Positions 1 through 7,063 of a stretch of DNA of 44,816 bases are shown one piece after another. The number at the start of each line of letters is the position of its first letter. Position 1 is the stretch's first letter. Under the pieces are notes generated by a model. It was not told the origin of the DNA and searched no databases. It was given only the letters and a program-made list of their open reading frames with translations. A program made the translations under genes and the position numbers. The DNA lies in the NCBI GenBank assembly GCA_016744375.1, contig JADGEM010000039.1, positions 1 through 44,816 of the forward strand. The letters run 5' to 3'. The DNA is from Gammaproteobacteria bacterium. Its GTDB lineage: Bacteria; Pseudomonadota; Gammaproteobacteria; GRL18.

Positions 1-140
1 TGCATTGGAGCCCGCATTTTATGCTCAAATGTAATAATAAAATCAGTGGTATTTACATGAAAAATATAGATTTTTCTCTTAAGTACCTACCTATGAATAT
101 TTGATAATGAAGAAAATTTCATGAATCATTTGAGGTTACT

Positions 141-377
141 ATGAAAAAGCTAAAAAATGAAAAACAGTTAGTTAAAAAGGCAATTCTAGAGGGGGTTAAA
201 TATGGGGAGGGGAGAGGGGTTGTAGAGTTTGAACCCACAGATTCTGCACATGAAAAAATTGAGTATATCTATCGGTTACTCGTCCATGATAAGGTGATAC
301 AAGCTATACCGGAAGATCAGGTTTCTCAAAAATCAATGATGCACAAACTCGCTATTTGGGCATCAAAGATGAAATGA
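141..377 (+). CDS. DUF5062-like small protein
   Basis: 78-residue soluble protein with no signal peptide or membrane segment. The opening lysine-rich segment, the central stretch ending IYRLLVHDKVIQAIPEDQ and the helical tail HKLAIWASK resemble from memory the DUF5062 family of marine gammaproteobacteria, whose function is unknown. A GAGG Shine-Dalgarno lies seven bases before the ATG, which supports this start. It is followed at a short distance by the cytochrome c'-like gene on the same strand, but no functional link is evident. Confidence 0.7.
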   Translation: MKKLKNEKQLVKKAILEGVKYGEGRGVVEFEPTDSAHEKIEYIYRLLVHDKVIQAIPEDQVSQKSMMHKLAIWASKMK

Positions 378-462
378 TTGATATAGACTGTAAACTTAAA
401 TAAACTATTGAATGAGCTTAAATCTCAATTCAATTAATATATTATCCAGGTACAGGAAAATT

Positions 463-909
463 ATGAAACGTTCTATTTCTTTAATAATAATTTTTTGTTC
501 AGTTTGTTATTCATATTCCGCTTTTTCAGAGGATGATTCAGAGGATTTGATTAAATATCGTCAATATATGATGAAGTCAATTTCAATGCATTATAAATCG
601 CTAAAACTGCTCTCTGCAGGAAGGATCAGTCAGTCTGAGCAATGGTTGCCGCAGGCCCGTGGCTTGAATGATATGGCTAAAATGATCGCTACAGCCTTTC
701 CAGAAGAATCTGATTTTGGTGATACCGATGCTAAAGAATCTATCTGGGAAAACAAGCCTGATTTTAATGAGAAAGCAGATGTTTTGGTCAAACATTCAGG
801 ACAATTGGTATCGCTAATTGAACAAGGCAGGCAAAAACAAGTTTCAGAGTTGTTGCGTGAAGTAGGTCAATCTTGTAAAGACTGCCATAAAAGTTATCGA
901 GAAAAATAA
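463..909 (+). CDS. Cytochrome c'-like monohaem protein
   Basis: Exported 148-residue protein. The ATG at 463 is chosen over the upstream in-frame ATG at 412 because AGGAAA sits just before it and it opens a clean signal peptide (MKRS, then a hydrophobic run to residue 22). The mature part is helical and ends with one haem c motif CKDCH (C138, C141, H142) ten residues from the C-terminus. A single C-terminal CxxCH on a four-helix chain is the layout of the cytochrome c' / c-556 family, which bind NO, CO or O2 or transfer electrons in the periplasm. The HDOD gene starts one base after its stop, so the two are probably co-transcribed. The exact subfamily is not resolved. Confidence 0.8.
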   Translation: MKRSISLIIIFCSVCYSYSAFSEDDSEDLIKYRQYMMKSISMHYKSLKLLSAGRISQSEQWLPQARGLNDMAKMIATAFPEESDFGDTDAKESIWENKPDFNEKADVLVKHSGQLVSLIEQGRQKQVSELLREVGQSCKDCHKSYREK

Positions 910-910
910 T

Positions 911-1768
911 ATGCACACAGTTCAAACTTTGGTTAACGAATCTGTCGAATTGATCTCCTTACCTGATGTCTACATTCGTCTAAGAGATATTATTGATTCG
1001 CCTGATTCATCCATGGCTGATGTGGCTGAAGTTATCTCGTTGGATCCATCTGTAACAGCACGTTTGTTGAAATTAGTGAATAGCCCATTTTTCGGCCTGG
1101 TATCGAAAATCGATACTATAACCCGTGCTATTAATTTGTTAGGCACACAACAGGTTCATGATTTGGTGCTGGCAACCACGGTTATTGATAGTTTCTCCGG
1201 TTTTACTAATGAATATTTTAACATCTATGACTTTTGGTTTAATGGTGTTTATTGTGCAGTAACTGCACGCTTACTGAGTTATTATTGTCAAGGTTTAGAG
1301 ACAGAAAGACCATTTGTTGCAGGCTTGTTGCATAATATTGGTCATTTAGTGACCTATCAGATAATCCCAGAAGAATCTCTTAAGGCAATTGAAATAGCAG
1401 CTCAAAAAAATATTAGTCTCTCTATGGCTGAACGTGAATTACTTGGCTTTGACTATGCTCAGGTCGGTGCTGAATTATTGCGTGAATGGAAATTACCCAA
1501 GAGTTTACAGGAAGTGACCGAGTTTCAAATTGAACCTGAAAAAGCCAATATTTTTCAGTTAGAAACGGCGGTGATCCACATTGCATCTGCTATTACTCAA
1601 GATGTAATGGCTGATATACCGGTTTCCTCAGAAACTCTGGGTGTCAATCCTATATGCTGGTCTATAACCGGTTTATCAGCTGATGATATACCAGAAATTA
1701 AAAAAGAAGTTGATGAGCAGGCCTCAATGGTAATGAATTTGCTCTTCAGACATAAAAAAAGTGCTTGA
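911..1768 (+). CDS. HDOD-domain signalling protein
   Basis: 285-residue cytosolic protein made almost wholly of an HDOD domain (a catalytically inactive relative of HD phosphohydrolases), recognisable from LPDVYIRLRDIIDSPDSSMAD near the N-terminus, then DPSVTARLLKLVNSPFFG and the AINLLGTQQVHDLVLATTV segment. A degenerate HD-like LLHNIGHL follows at about residue 140. HDOD proteins act as scaffolds in signalling, often in motility, biofilm or two-component networks. It starts one base after the cytochrome c' stop codon, implying translational coupling. No output domain is attached, so the partner is unknown. Confidence 0.88.
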   Translation: MHTVQTLVNESVELISLPDVYIRLRDIIDSPDSSMADVAEVISLDPSVTARLLKLVNSPFFGLVSKIDTITRAINLLGTQQVHDLVLATTVIDSFSGFTNEYFNIYDFWFNGVYCAVTARLLSYYCQGLETERPFVAGLLHNIGHLVTYQIIPEESLKAIEIAAQKNISLSMAERELLGFDYAQVGAELLREWKLPKSLQEVTEFQIEPEKANIFQLETAVIHIASAITQDVMADIPVSSETLGVNPICWSITGLSADDIPEIKKEVDEQASMVMNLLFRHKKSA

Positions 1769-1867
1769 TATATCAACCATCTGGAAAACCAATTAAAGAC
1801 ATCTGTGGATGCCCTGAATACACATTGATTTTTCTCTTCGTAGTAAAATAGAAGGCAAAAATGATTA

Positions 1868-2872
1868 TTATTGAGCTGAGCGCCATGCCGCAGGTGATAA
1901 GCCCATATGACGTTTAAAAGCTCGGCTAAAGGAAGCCATGCTTTTATAACCGACGTCATGGGCAATCTGATCAATACTGTCGCTGCGCTTGCTTTTTAAC
2001 TCTTTGCCGGCAGTATACATACGCCATTTTGTCACATAATTCATGGGTGGTTCTCCCACTGTTGCAACAAATCGTGCAGCGAAACGTGATGGTGACATAG
2101 CCACTGTTTGGGCAAGTGCTTTTACCGTCCAGTTAAACTTTGGGTTTAAGTGGATAGCCTCAATGGTACGGCCTATTATCGGATCTTTAAGCGCTGATAG
2201 CCATCCGGTTGCCTGCTCAGGTAAGCTATCAACATATGCCCTGATGGTTTCAGCACAAAGGATTTCTAAATAGCGTTCAATAACATAGCTATTACCCACA
2301 GTCTGGTTTTTGAATTCCTGAACCATTAAATTGATAACCCCATTGAGGCGAGGATAATCACTTGGCTTAGTCACATTAAGCTTTAATATTTGTGGCAAAG
2401 CAGCCAATAAAGGATTGAGACGTGTATCATGCAAGAGAAATACACCACATACTAATGATGTGCTGGACTCTTTTTTATTTTTATCTGGTTTAAAAATATT
2501 ATCAGTGCCTGCCATGATATCCTGAAAAGATGTTATTATTTGGCTTTTTCCCTGATAGAGTATATGTCCCAGTCCAGAAAAACAGACCACCATTTCACCT
2601 GCCTCAATTAAATAATCATTATCATCATCAAATTTAAGATGGATTTGGCCTCGTTCAACCAGATGAAAGGTTGCAACACGTATATTTTTGGAAGTATTCA
2701 AGAGTATATTGAGTTGACTTGACTGAGGTACTGAAACTGCCCAGGGTGAACAATATTCTTCTTTTAAAAGCAGGCAACCTGAAATACCAATTGAGTTTAG
2801 AATCTGGCTCAATGCATCACTGGACTCTAGCGTGCTAATAGGTTTTGAAAAATTAATTGTTGTTTTAAGCAT
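1868..2872 (-). CDS. AraC-family transcriptional regulator
   Basis: 334 residues. The N-terminal ~190 residues form a cupin-like sensing domain (the SGCLLLKEEYCSPWAVSVP stretch, then FHLVERGQIHLKF) of the AraC cupin_6 type. The C-terminal ~100 residues carry two helix-turn-helix motifs: WTVKALAQTVAMSPSRFAARF and IDQIAHDVGYKSMASFSRAFKRHMGLSPAAWR, the latter matching the AraC signature closely. It is convergent with the HDOD gene and lies 127 bases upstream of the end of the MAPEG gene on the same strand. Regulators of this subclass often control adjacent oxidoreductases or detoxification genes; the nearby MAPEG gene is a possible target, but no operator was found. Confidence 0.92.
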   Translation of the reverse strand: MLKTTINFSKPISTLESSDALSQILNSIGISGCLLLKEEYCSPWAVSVPQSSQLNILLNTSKNIRVATFHLVERGQIHLKFDDDNDYLIEAGEMVVCFSGLGHILYQGKSQIITSFQDIMAGTDNIFKPDKNKKESSTSLVCGVFLLHDTRLNPLLAALPQILKLNVTKPSDYPRLNGVINLMVQEFKNQTVGNSYVIERYLEILCAETIRAYVDSLPEQATGWLSALKDPIIGRTIEAIHLNPKFNWTVKALAQTVAMSPSRFAARFVATVGEPPMNYVTKWRMYTAGKELKSKRSDSIDQIAHDVGYKSMASFSRAFKRHMGLSPAAWRSAQ

Positions 2873-2999
2873 AGTGGGCTCTTAACGTTATTGATTGTCT
2901 GTCATTATCCTGTATTCTGCTAGATTTTGATACGTAGCCTTAGGATTGAAAAATAAATTCATCTATATCCTGACTCCAGAAAAGCCAGGCTAATATTCC

Positions 3000-3401
3000 T
3001 TAGCCAGGTGAAGTTAGTAGGGTAACTAGCATAACCATTTGTGCAAAGAAACCACCAAAGAAAGAAATAATTCTTAATATGGGTGTTCTTAGTGTGAATA
3101 AGATGGCGTGAGATAATCGAGAAAAGAAATAGACAATAGTTGCTATTTCTGTTAATTCTGTGCTGACCCCCAATACATGAGCAATAATGACCAGAGGTGC
3201 AAAAACAACCAGGTTTTCTACAGCATTTACGTGAGCACTCATTAAGCGTTTTGCCCAAAGTACTTTTGTTGTTGTCTCACCATTTGGATCCCATAAGGCA
3301 TTAAATATCCCCTGTTCAGAGAGTCTATTGAGAATGTAAGGTATCCATAAAATAGAAGTTAATAGAATTGATAATACCAGCCAATAAAGTTCGGTTGTCA
3401 T
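3000..3401 (-). CDS. MAPEG family membrane protein
   Basis: 133 residues with four predicted transmembrane helices. The segment after the first loop, RLMSAHVNAVENLVVFAPLV, is the characteristic MAPEG signature (R-x(3)-A-x-x-N-x-x-E-N-x-x-x-F-A-P). The family comprises membrane-associated eicosanoid and glutathione metabolism enzymes; bacterial short members are uncharacterised, some having glutathione transferase or peroxidase activity. The length is typical. It lies upstream of the AraC regulator on the same strand. Confidence 0.88.
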   Translation of the reverse strand: MTTELYWLVLSILLTSILWIPYILNRLSEQGIFNALWDPNGETTTKVLWAKRLMSAHVNAVENLVVFAPLVIIAHVLGVSTELTEIATIVYFFSRLSHAILFTLRTPILRIISFFGGFFAQMVMLVTLLTSPG

Positions 3402-3750
3402 GGTTAATACGCCTGTTTAAATTTGTGTTTGTTGTTTTCGTCTGTGTATATTAAGTTGAAACCAGGAGTGTATCTATGTGTCAAACAACTGTATAGTTTG
3501 CAGAAACAACTATTTTATTCGAGTATTTGTGGGAAAATAGAATGATACCCATACGGGCCGTGCCGAGCAGATGACCGCTGACATTGTCTTTTCGGAACTT
3601 GATTTGATGAAAAAGTCACATATTGTCAATTGTATAATATTTTTTATTGATGATGGGCTAGAAATATCAGAACTCACTCGGAAAAAATATATTAATATCA
3701 GATTGTTGAGAGGTTTATAAACAAATCATCAAGCAGAAGCATTAAATAAA
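3402..3750. other. Intergenic stretch without a recognised gene
   Basis: This 349-base stretch separates the divergently spaced minus-strand genes for the MAPEG protein and the methyltransferase. It is AT-rich apart from a GC-richer patch near 3553-3580. I see no RNA gene, terminator with a U-tract, or conserved ORF. It probably holds the MAPEG promoter and the end of the methyltransferase transcript. Confidence 0.4.
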
Positions 3751-4443
3751 TTACTTTCTGAAACTGAGAAAATAATTTTTTTCTAGCAGGTTTTTATCAT
3801 CAATTAACTTAAATCCCACAGATTCAATCTCATGAATCACTTTTTTCTTGTGTGCCCTCACGTGACTCATAACCCACGAAGAGCTGACGTCAGGATCACG
3901 CTTAAAATCAATAATAACCAGTTGACTGCCGGGAACTAATGCCTGATAAATAGATTTTAGAGTAGAGAGTGGATACTCAAAATGGTGATAGGTATTACAA
4001 ATAAAGGCCATATCAATAGAGTTCGGAGGGAGACCAATTTCGGTTTGGCTGTTAATATGACCGATTACATTTTTTAGACCGTGTTTTTTTGCTCTTATTT
4101 TAATATTTTTAATAAAATCAATTGAGATATCGACGGCATAGATAAGACCCGTTTCACCAACCTGTTGTGCCATCGGAATTGTGTACAAACCTGTGCCGGC
4201 ACCAATATCAGCGATCTTCATTCCAGGCTTAATTTGCAGTGCCTGCAAAATAATTTGTTTTTGGTCGAAGACTTCTCTGCCCGGACTTTCAAAGGTGCTC
4301 AGCCATTGCTCAAACTGGGCATCATAATAATAGTTATTGATGCCAGGGCGAACATTTTTTTCCTGAGCGGTGCAATCATAAATGATTAAAGAGGGGACAA
4401 TGCAAAGTAAAACTGCCAGCTGGTGACTTAATTTTGGGTTCAT
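3751..4443 (-). CDS. Exported class I SAM-dependent methyltransferase
   Basis: 230 residues. Residues ~8-22 form a hydrophobic signal segment ending near DCTAQEK, so the protein is probably exported or anchored. The methyltransferase core follows: motif I IADIGAGTGLYTIP (~residues 80-93), an acidic residue after YAVD (~104), then NSIDMAFICNTYHHF and LVPGSQLVIIDFKRDP. Predicted methyltransferases with signal peptides are known in proteobacteria (COG4798-like), but where SAM would come from outside the cytosol is unresolved. A GNAT gene begins 42 bases upstream, so the two may form one transcript. Substrate unknown. Confidence 0.85.
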   Translation of the reverse strand: MNPKLSHQLAVLLCIVPSLIIYDCTAQEKNVRPGINNYYYDAQFEQWLSTFESPGREVFDQKQIILQALQIKPGMKIADIGAGTGLYTIPMAQQVGETGLIYAVDISIDFIKNIKIRAKKHGLKNVIGHINSQTEIGLPPNSIDMAFICNTYHHFEYPLSTLKSIYQALVPGSQLVIIDFKRDPDVSSSWVMSHVRAHKKKVIHEIESVGFKLIDDKNLLEKNYFLSFRK

Positions 4444-4485
4444 GCTTTCTTTACTCTATATCTGTTTGGGTTGATAGAAAGGTAC

Positions 4486-4974
4486 TCATAATGTTTTTTC
4501 CAGTTTGTAGTCATCCATTACAAACCCCCCGCCAATATCTTGAATGACCACACCCAGTTTAATAAATCCCAATTTTTTATAAACCCTTATGACATCAATA
4601 TTATTTTTGTTTACGGTTAAAGTTATTTTATTAATGCCATGCTCAATTGACAGCTGTTCAAGATATGTCATTACCTGTTTGCCAATCCCTTTGTTACGCT
4701 GTTCTAAAAGAACATAGAATTTACTCAAAAAAAGTTCATGATCCTTGATAATGATTCCGACATATCCAATTGCTTTGTTATTTTTCATCAATAAATAATA
4801 GTTAAATTGGGTATTAATCTGTTGCGTAATAGCCTCTTTAGATTGAAATTTTTCCAACATATAATTAACCTGAGCCTTGCCTATGATGGGAGTAAAATGC
4901 TCATGCCATATTAAACTGGCTAGTTCTACAATAATTTCTATCTGGTTAATATTGGTTACTTTTATAATGACCAT
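4486..4974 (-). CDS. GNAT family N-acetyltransferase
   Basis: 162 residues, soluble. The acetyl-CoA pyrophosphate-binding motif A is visible as FYVLLEQRNKGIGKQVMTYL (R/Q-x-x-G-x-G/A pattern, ~residues 90-110), followed by LTVNKNNIDVIRVYKKLGF, the usual motif B with Asn and Tyr contacts. The length is typical of a single-domain GNAT. The substrate (small molecule or protein N-terminus) cannot be told from the sequence. Probably co-transcribed with the downstream methyltransferase. Confidence 0.9.
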   Translation of the reverse strand: MVIIKVTNINQIEIIVELASLIWHEHFTPIIGKAQVNYMLEKFQSKEAITQQINTQFNYYLLMKNNKAIGYVGIIIKDHELFLSKFYVLLEQRNKGIGKQVMTYLEQLSIEHGINKITLTVNKNNIDVIRVYKKLGFIKLGVVIQDIGGGFVMDDYKLEKTL

Positions 4975-5106
4975 TATTCTTTTGTCCCAAAATCATGATA
5001 TGTTATTCTATTTGAAACCCAGTATAACTGACATGGTGAGTGATGCTTGAATCAATTTACAATAATAGAAAAATACCCTCTTTTATGACTGCTGGTGGGT
5101 TGCCAT

Positions 5107-5697
5107 ATGAATAACATGAAGAAATATTTAGAATCTTCCTACTATATTAACTGGAATAATTCTGAGATTAAACACCTTGCAATTACCTTAGATTCTAATT
5201 CATCCACAGAAGAAGAGTTGGCAAGAAACTGTTTTGAATGGGTACGTGATAACATAAAACACAGTGCAGATTTCCAGATGAATCCTGTTACCTGCAAAGC
5301 ATCGGATGTTTTAAAGTATAGAACAGGGTATTGCTATGCTAAAAGCCATCTTCTAGCGGCCTTGCTCAGAGCCAACAATATTCCAGCAGGCCTGTGCTAT
5401 CAAAGGTTGAGTATTGATGATGTCGATGCACCCTATTGTCTGCATGGACTCAATGCGGTGTTTCTAAAAACATATGGCTGGTACCGCATTGATGCTCGCG
5501 GTAACAAAGAACTAATTAATGCTCAATTTTTACCTCCAGATGAACAGTTAGCTTATCCAATTAAGCTAAAATTAGAAGCAGATTTACCTGAAATCTGGTC
5601 TGAACCATTAGACATTGTCGTCTCTGTGCTAGAAAAATATTCAAGCTATGAAGAGGTTTATGAAAATCTTCCTGATATCGAGTTGATTAGAGCATAA
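5107..5697 (+). CDS. Transglutaminase-like cysteine protease-fold protein
   Basis: 196 residues from the ATG at 5107; an in-frame GTG at 5095 is possible, but GGTGGG is better spaced to the ATG. The transglutaminase-like fold is shown by a Cys-His-Asp triad in the expected order: C76 in YRTGYCYAKSHLLAALLR, H113 in YCLHGLNAVFL and D129 in WYRIDARGNK. There is no signal peptide, so it is probably cytosolic. Small bacterial members of this superfamily are mostly uncharacterised; peptidase or amidase activity is likely. It is followed by the YihY gene 40 bases later. Confidence 0.88.
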   Translation: MNNMKKYLESSYYINWNNSEIKHLAITLDSNSSTEEELARNCFEWVRDNIKHSADFQMNPVTCKASDVLKYRTGYCYAKSHLLAALLRANNIPAGLCYQRLSIDDVDAPYCLHGLNAVFLKTYGWYRIDARGNKELINAQFLPPDEQLAYPIKLKLEADLPEIWSEPLDIVVSVLEKYSSYEEVYENLPDIELIRA

Positions 5698-5737
5698 TTA
5701 TCCCTGTCTAAATAATTAACAGAATTTAAGAATATTG

Positions 5738-6649
5738 ATGATGAAACAGTGGCAAAGTCCAGGAAAAAAAATTCTGCATAATCCAATCTGCTTTCTCAGG
5801 CAGGTTATTAAAGGTTTTCAGGCCAACCAGGGTTTATTGCTTTCAGGTGCAGTGGCTTATTACACATTGCTTTCGATTATTCCACTATTTTCTCTGATCC
5901 TGATAACGCTTTCACATATTGTTGAGCCTCAACAATTATTAAAAATAATCAGTGAATACATTAATATAGTGATGCCCGGGCAGGCATCAGTCTTTATTGA
6001 ACAAATTACACGATTTACCACACAAAAGCACATTGGCTGGCTTCTCCTGTTTGTTTTATTATTTTTTAGTTCGATGACATTTACTGTTCTGGAAAATACT
6101 ATGTCCATTATTTTCTACCATCGGGTGAACATACACCGCCGGCACTTTCTGATTTCAGCGATTATTCCTTATTGCTATATCATTGTTTTAGGCTTGGGCA
6201 TGTTAATGATCACGACTATTAGTGGTGTTTTACAGGTCTGGCAGATTGAAACCATCAATGTTTTGTACTGGAGTTGGAATTTAGATGGTCTGACCAAAAC
6301 AATTTTCTATTTTCTGGGTGTGGCAGGATTGATCCTGATGTTGACTTCAATTTATATGGTCATGCCTGTTGGGAAACTGAGCTTTAAACATGCCTTAATT
6401 GGCAGTGTCAGTGCAACCTTTTTATGGGAAATTGCTCGTCATGTATTGGTCTGGTACTTTTCAACGCTTTCAATGGTGAATGTTGTTTACGGCTCTTTGA
6501 CCTCAGCCATTGTAATACTTTTATTTCTAGAGGTTGGCGCCATTATTTTATTATTTGGTGCGCAGGTTATAGCTGAATATGAGCGACTAGGGTATGGGGA
6601 GCCTTGTGAAGGTTGCGATTCTTTTAATACTTCTGGAACAAATAATTAA
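5738..6649 (+). CDS. YihY/BrkB family inner-membrane protein
   Basis: 303 residues with about six transmembrane segments. Recognised by the N-terminal amphipathic region, GLLLSGAVAYYTLLSIIPLF in the first membrane segment, the FTVLENTMSIIFYHR helix, and the C-terminal GSVSATFLWEIARHVLVWY followed by MVNVVYGSLTSAIVILLFLE. These are hallmarks of the YihY/virulence factor BrkB family (formerly annotated as RNase BN). The function is unknown. Two ATG codons in tandem (5738 and 5741) are both possible starts. The C-terminal tail CEGCDSFNTSGTNN carries two cysteines. Confidence 0.93.
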   Translation: MMKQWQSPGKKILHNPICFLRQVIKGFQANQGLLLSGAVAYYTLLSIIPLFSLILITLSHIVEPQQLLKIISEYINIVMPGQASVFIEQITRFTTQKHIGWLLLFVLLFFSSMTFTVLENTMSIIFYHRVNIHRRHFLISAIIPYCYIIVLGLGMLMITTISGVLQVWQIETINVLYWSWNLDGLTKTIFYFLGVAGLILMLTSIYMVMPVGKLSFKHALIGSVSATFLWEIARHVLVWYFSTLSMVNVVYGSLTSAIVILLFLEVGAIILLFGAQVIAEYERLGYGEPCEGCDSFNTSGTNN

Positions 6650-6657
6650 AAAAAAGC

Positions 6658-6686
6658 TTGATAATATTAATGCGAATCATTAGTAT
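6658..6686 (+). promoter_or_regulatory. Fur-type promoter with operator in the spacer
   Basis: TTGATA (6658-6663), a 17-base spacer and TAGTAT (6681-6686) form a good sigma70 promoter. The spacer contains a Fur-like box at 6666-6684 that matches 13 of 19 positions of the inverted-repeat consensus GATAATGATAATCATTATC, including the strong GAATCATTA half. The genes following it are unclear (see the next entry). Confidence 0.55.
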
Positions 6687-6812
6687 TTACTTATTGGTTG
6701 TTATTAATTTAATAAATCAGCTCTTTTTTGCGGTACGTACGAGTCTGTCTATTATCTGCAGCAGGTATCACAGCAACTTCAGCTGCTTCGGCAATTATGG
6801 CTAGAGTTGTAG

Positions 6813-7040
6813 TTGAACCCGTTACCGCGCAATAAATTGCTTAAAGAAGAGCTTTATGACAGTTTAATGAGTAAAAGCTATATGACTTTTATGGAAAAAG
6901 TGAATGATTTTTTTCTGCGTTTAGCTCACTACCGAGCAGGTAACTATATGAAAGATAGATCGTATGATCATTGTCTGATTACTAAAAATCCCGATAATTC
7001 AAAAAAGGTATCATCAGCCAAGTCAGGTGCTATCTATTAG
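6813..7040 (+). CDS. Hypothetical or decayed short reading frame
   Basis: A 75-codon frame (basic, helix-rich: KSYMTFMEKVNDFFLRLAH) with only a TTG start and no Shine-Dalgarno; an ATG at 6867 would give 58 residues. The same frame is open upstream from about 6708 and is interrupted by a TAG at 6810-6812, reading ESVYYLQQVSQQLQLLRQLW before it, so this may be one coiled-coil-like gene broken by an amber codon. A second frame at 6714-6832 also has a plausible look (SAAGITATSAASAIMARVVV). It lies downstream of the Fur-type promoter. I do not recognise it, and a non-coding RNA or pseudogene is equally possible. Confidence 0.3.
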   Translation: MNPLPRNKLLKEELYDSLMSKSYMTFMEKVNDFFLRLAHYRAGNYMKDRSYDHCLITKNPDNSKKVSSAKSGAIY

Positions 7041-7063
7041 TTTATTATTGCATTTCTTTTTTT

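Noticed and set aside
3541..3600. GC-richer patch suspected as an RNA gene or remnant.
   Set aside because: No stem with U-tract, no homology seen, too short.
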